Assembly (NCBI GenBank): GCA_958422845.1
Contig: CATZPU010000018.1
Location: 1 to 10,945 of the forward strand
Length of the DNA stretch: 10,945 nucleotides
Origin: an uncultured Lachnospiraceae bacterium
Lineage (GTDB): Bacteria; Bacillota; Clostridia; Lachnospirales; Lachnospiraceae
Direction: 5' to 3'
The notes below the pieces were generated by a model that saw only the letters and a list, made by a program, of their open reading frames with translations, searched no databases and was not told where the DNA came from. A program made the position numbers and the translations under genes. Shown piece after piece: positions 8,752 to 10,945 of the stretch (within the stretch, counting starts at the first letter, position 1; every line of letters begins with the position of its first letter).

Positions 8752-9386
8752 AAGAACTAAGACCATACAGAAAAAAACTGATCCTGACAACGCTCCTCAC
8801 CTGCTTTCCGATTCTGGTCGGACTGCTGCTGTGGAACCGCCTGCCCGATACGGTAGCGACGCATTTCGGCACGAACAATGCGCCGGACGGCTGGAGCAGC
8901 AAAGCCTTCGCTGTGATCGGACTTCCGCTCCTCCTTGCCGTCGTACATTTATTCGCAGTTACTGTGACACTGAATGATCCGAAAAAGAAAAACATCGGCA
9001 CAAAAATCTTTGGGCTGATCTTCTGGACCGTTCCGGTCGTTTCCTTGATCTGCTGTCTGTCGACGTACGCGTATGCGCTTGGTATTCCGGTCGATATCGG
9101 ACTGATCGTCCATCTGCTTGTCGGCGCTGTTTTCATCCTGCTCGGCAATTATATGTCAAAAAATCATCAGAACTATACGGTAGGCATCCGCCTGCCATGG
9201 ACGCTTGACAGCGCAGAAAACTGGAACAGGACACACCGACTCGCCTCCGTGCTGTGGATCATCGCAGGCATTGTCTTTATCGCAAACGGTTTCTTCCAGA
9301 ATACGTTCGTTACCTTCGCTGTGATCGCAGCCGCAGCAATCGTTCCTATGGTGTATTCCTTTATCCTGCACACGAAAGGAATCTGA
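8748..9386 (+). CDS. sdpI: SdpI-family integral membrane immunity/signalling protein
   Basis: A 212-residue membrane protein. The N-terminal part has a first hydrophobic segment (about 11-30) and then a DUF1648-type motif, LPDTVATHFGTNNAPDGWSSK (32-52). Further hydrophobic segments lie at about 53-74, 86-111, 117-136, 167-183 and 187-207. Between the fourth and fifth is the SdpI signature GIRLPWTLDS (146-155), with Trp159, Asn160 and HR (163-164) of the WNRTHR stretch. In B. subtilis, SdpI protects against the SdpC killing peptide and, when bound by it, captures SdpR to induce its own operon. The same dual role is inferred here from the coupled SdpR-like gene. The ATG shares ATGA with the end of sdpR, and AGGAG (8733-8737) lies 10 nt upstream. 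A longer start at 8646 in this frame is rejected because it would overlap sdpR by more than 100 bp. No toxin-maturation genes are in view. Confidence 0.88.
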   Translation: MKELRPYRKKLILTTLLTCFPILVGLLLWNRLPDTVATHFGTNNAPDGWSSKAFAVIGLPLLLAVVHLFAVTVTLNDPKKKNIGTKIFGLIFWTVPVVSLICCLSTYAYALGIPVDIGLIVHLLVGAVFILLGNYMSKNHQNYTVGIRLPWTLDSAENWNRTHRLASVLWIIAGIVFIANGFFQNTFVTFAVIAAAAIVPMVYSFILHTKGI

Positions 9387-9422
9387 TTCCCGAAGCAGTA
9401 ACTATTTCTGACATTTTCTTAT

Positions 9423-9537
9423 GAGATTGCTGCAAAATGCCGATTTCGGTGGGTTTTCGGTGGGTTTTCCAAAAAACATCCTGTTTTCGGAGAAAATCAC
9501 CCATATTATTCCGCCTGTGGTATTTTGCAGCTTTCTC
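9423..9537. repeat. Long imperfect hairpin (about 115 nt) in the convergent intergenic region
   Basis: The sequence folds almost end to end. GAGA (9423-9426) pairs with TCTC (9534-9537). After a 2x2 TT/TT loop, the 13-mer at 9429-9441 (GCTGCAAAATGCC) pairs with 9519-9531 (GGTATTTTGCAGC), with one wobble. GGTGG (9448-9452) pairs with CCGCC (9511-9515), and GGTG (9459-9462) with CACC (9498-9501). TTTTC-C (9465-9470) pairs with the GGAGAAAA stretch (9489-9496) with a bulge, and AAAAC (9473-9477) with GTTTT (9483-9487) around a 5-nt apex. On the plus strand the stem is followed by TTTCTCTGTTTTT, so it may end the sdpRI transcript. It is far longer than a normal intrinsic terminator. A miniature inverted-repeat element or structured RNA are alternatives. 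I see no clear target-site duplication. It occupies most of the 157-bp gap between the two convergent genes; I see no gene in that gap. Confidence 0.6.
9444..9464. repeat. Tandem repeat of (T)TTTCGGTGGG inside the hairpin
   Basis: Two adjacent copies, TTTCGGTGGG (9444-9453) and TTTTCGGTGGG (9454-9464), are followed by a partial third copy, TTTTCC. Each copy supplies a GGTG(G) segment that pairs with a different complement on the opposite arm of the long hairpin. The repeat may have arisen by slippage within the arm. Confidence 0.6.
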
Positions 9538-9543
9538 TGTTTT

Positions 9544-10945
9544 TCAAGTAGTCTGTTTTCTATTTTCAAAATACGGAAAACGCTCCACACCATCGAGAAT
9601 ATCTGCGAAATCTTCCCGCGGCGCGAGCTCAATATACCTTTCCAGAAGCGCAGTCTCTTCTTTGCGGTATCTCCCGTAAAAAATATCAAACAAGTTATGA
9701 CCTCTTACATGTATCTTGATCTCCTCCATATGAAGCTTCACATCGTCCACAGTCTCCAGATTTTTTCCGATTACCTGTATCAATCGCTTTCCGCTTCTGA
9801 TTTTGTACAGATATTCCTTCCATTTCTCCAGCAGAATCTCATAAAACGCATCCTCGGACGGGATAATGCCAAGCTGTGTCATCACAGCCGGATTCAGAAA
9901 ATAGTTTTCAAAGGAATAATATTTCAGGATCAGGACGTTTTTCTCCGTCACGCGCGGAAGGCGGTCAATATCCTCGCGGCTGCGATCCTCATAATACCTG
10001 CAAAGCTGACGTTTCAGCTCCTCTCCGTCTTTCCCGTCCCCGTCCCGTATCATCAGGAAATCATCCTTTAGATACGTCTGATTCATATATTTTAGATTGG
10101 CATACGTCTTGATATTCGTACAGCTGTTTGTCGTGATGATTGCGATTCGGTGCAGATTTCCGTCCGCATCATACGTCTCCGAATAATATTTTTTAAGCAG
10201 CAGCGGCAGCCGCGTCTTATCCTGCCTTCCCTCAACGATAAACACGAAACTTACATTCATCAGCTCTGACGCAGAGTATCCGAGATCGTCGAGAACAGCG
10301 CTTAAGTCTGTCTTTTCGCAGACCTGCGGACAGCCTTCCTCATCCTGTATCATCCGGCGTATCTGCCTGCTGTTGAAATCTGACAGAAGATTCGGCGAGT
10401 GTGTGGAAAAGATCACCTGACTGTTCTTGGAAAGGCGGTACAAAATATCGCCCGATTTACGCTGCAGCGCCGGATGCAGGAAAATCTCCGGATTTTCCAC
10501 GAGGATAAGATCCGCCGTTCCGCTGCGCGTCCTTCCGCACGCTTCCAGAAGAGAAAGCATGTAGATACTGCGCATTCCCTTTCCCATATAGCTGACCGGA
10601 TGGTATTTCTGCTGCTTTTCATCGTATATCTCAGCCGTCACAAACAGCATTTTTTCCATATCGCGCCCCATAGAGTAAAGAATCTGCCCGCTTCCTCCGT
10701 TTTTGCGAAACGTATCGTTGACACGTTTTGAAAAATCATCGAGATTCAGCTGATACAGCTTGTATTCCAGAAGTTTTTCCGTCTCAAATGCATTCAGCTC
10801 CCGCGCCGTTTTGCGGTTGAGCAGCCCGATACACGAAAAACAGTGATTGCATTTTTTCGCACGCTCAAAAAGGCAGCAGTCAGAGCGCATCTGCTTGAGC
10901 AGCTCATCCTCCTGAAGCATCAGCAGATTTTCCTGCAATACGTCC
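9544..10945 (-). CDS. OLD-like ABC-type ATPase fused to a TOPRIM nuclease domain (C-terminal 466 residues; 5' end outside window)
   Basis: The frame is open to the right edge, so the true start and Walker A lie outside. The TTG at 10938 is probably internal, and residues below are counted from it. The ATPase half shows a signature-like MGKGMRSIYMLSLL (118-131), a Walker B region LILVENPEIFLHP with Glu148 and Glu151, and the switch His180 in FSTHSP. Next comes a TOPRIM-type nuclease: FIVEGRQDK with Glu236 and MIRDGDGKD with Asp299, Asp301 and Asp304. The tail has YYSFENYFLNP and RGHNLFDIFYGRY, which also recall DUF4435/AriB-type TOPRIM domains. Near the visible N terminus is a cysteine cluster (Cys21, 22, 30, 33, 36; CNHCFSC), possibly metal-binding. 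OLD-family ATPase-nucleases act on DNA, and many defend against phage; a defence role here is inference. The downstream neighbour is the convergent sdpRI operon. Whether it has a partner gene upstream cannot be seen. Confidence 0.85.
   Translation of the reverse strand, partial: DVLQENLLMLQEDELLKQMRSDCCLFERAKKCNHCFSCIGLLNRKTARELNAFETEKLLEYKLYQLNLDDFSKRVNDTFRKNGGSGQILYSMGRDMEKMLFVTAEIYDEKQQKYHPVSYMGKGMRSIYMLSLLEACGRTRSGTADLILVENPEIFLHPALQRKSGDILYRLSKNSQVIFSTHSPNLLSDFNSRQIRRMIQDEEGCPQVCEKTDLSAVLDDLGYSASELMNVSFVFIVEGRQDKTRLPLLLKKYYSETYDADGNLHRIAIITTNSCTNIKTYANLKYMNQTYLKDDFLMIRDGDGKDGEELKRQLCRYYEDRSREDIDRLPRVTEKNVLILKYYSFENYFLNPAVMTQLGIIPSEDAFYEILLEKWKEYLYKIRSGKRLIQVIGKNLETVDDVKLHMEEIKIHVRGHNLFDIFYGRYRKEETALLERYIELAPREDFADILDGVERFPYFENRKQTT

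Noticed and set aside
8646..9386. An earlier ATG for the SdpI-like protein, adding 34 residues
   Set aside because: It would overlap the sdpR coding region by 106 bp and add a charged non-family extension. The ATG at 8748 has an RBS and an ATGA overlap, and gives the normal family N terminus.
9378..9390. Short palindrome GGAATC-T-GATTCC at the sdpI stop codon as a terminator
   Set aside because: The 6-bp arms leave only a 1-nt loop and no T-run follows on either strand; it is likely a chance palindrome.
9423..9537. Retron msr-msd RNA or CRISPR-like array
   Set aside because: No reverse transcriptase is nearby, and there is only one hairpin with a short two-copy tandem repeat and no spacers, so neither call can be supported.
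9402..9689. A 95-codon minus-strand frame through the hairpin
   Set aside because: It overlaps the end of the OLD-like gene in another frame and reads through the palindrome; there is no sign of coding selection.
9421..10071. A 216-codon plus-strand frame across the hairpin and the OLD-like gene
   Set aside because: Most of it is antisense to the OLD-like protein, whose ATPase and TOPRIM motifs establish the real frame; no RBS or domain supports it.

Overview
The window looks like chromosomal DNA from a low-to-mid GC Gram-positive bacterium, most likely a Clostridia (Lachnospiraceae-like) member of the Bacillota. The evidence is an AddAB-type (not RecBCD) helicase-nuclease with the Firmicutes B-A order, strong AGGAGG-type ribosome binding sites, sigma-A-like promoters, a YfhO membrane protein and an SdpR/SdpI pair. 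The taxonomic call is an inference from protein character; no rRNA or other marker is present.

Layout. On the minus strand, a tightly packed operon reads from about 8317 down to the left edge: addB (8253-4735), addA (4744-1055) and the 5' part of a yfhO-family membrane gene (1058 to beyond base 1). Stop and start codons overlap at both junctions (10 bp and 4 bp), so the three genes are probably translationally coupled. A sigma-A-like promoter and a short leader hairpin precede addB. On the plus strand, starting divergently from the same 225-bp intergenic region, is a two-gene operon. It encodes an ArsR-type repressor of the SdpR family (8479-8751) and, with an ATGA overlap, an SdpI-family membrane protein (8748-9386). 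The promoter of this pair is bracketed by two palindromes that share a 10-bp half-site, the layout expected of an autoregulated operon. No sdpABC toxin genes are visible.

A 157-bp convergent intergenic region (9387-9543) follows. It holds a long imperfect hairpin of about 115 nt (9423-9537) containing a short tandem repeat. This is either an unusual terminator or a small palindromic mobile or repeat element. To its right, on the minus strand and cut by the window edge, is the C-terminal 466 residues of an OLD-like ABC-type ATPase fused to a TOPRIM nuclease domain, with a cysteine cluster in its ATPase insertion. OLD-type ATPase-TOPRIM proteins are often phage-defence nucleases.

How the genes work together. 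AddA and AddB form the double-strand-break resection machine that loads recombination and degrades phage DNA. YfhO is an envelope glycosyltransferase-like protein whose link to AddAB appears to be transcriptional only. SdpR and SdpI would form a sensor, immunity and repressor circuit against an envelope-active toxic peptide. The OLD-like protein close to AddAB suggests a DNA-defence neighbourhood, but that link is inference.
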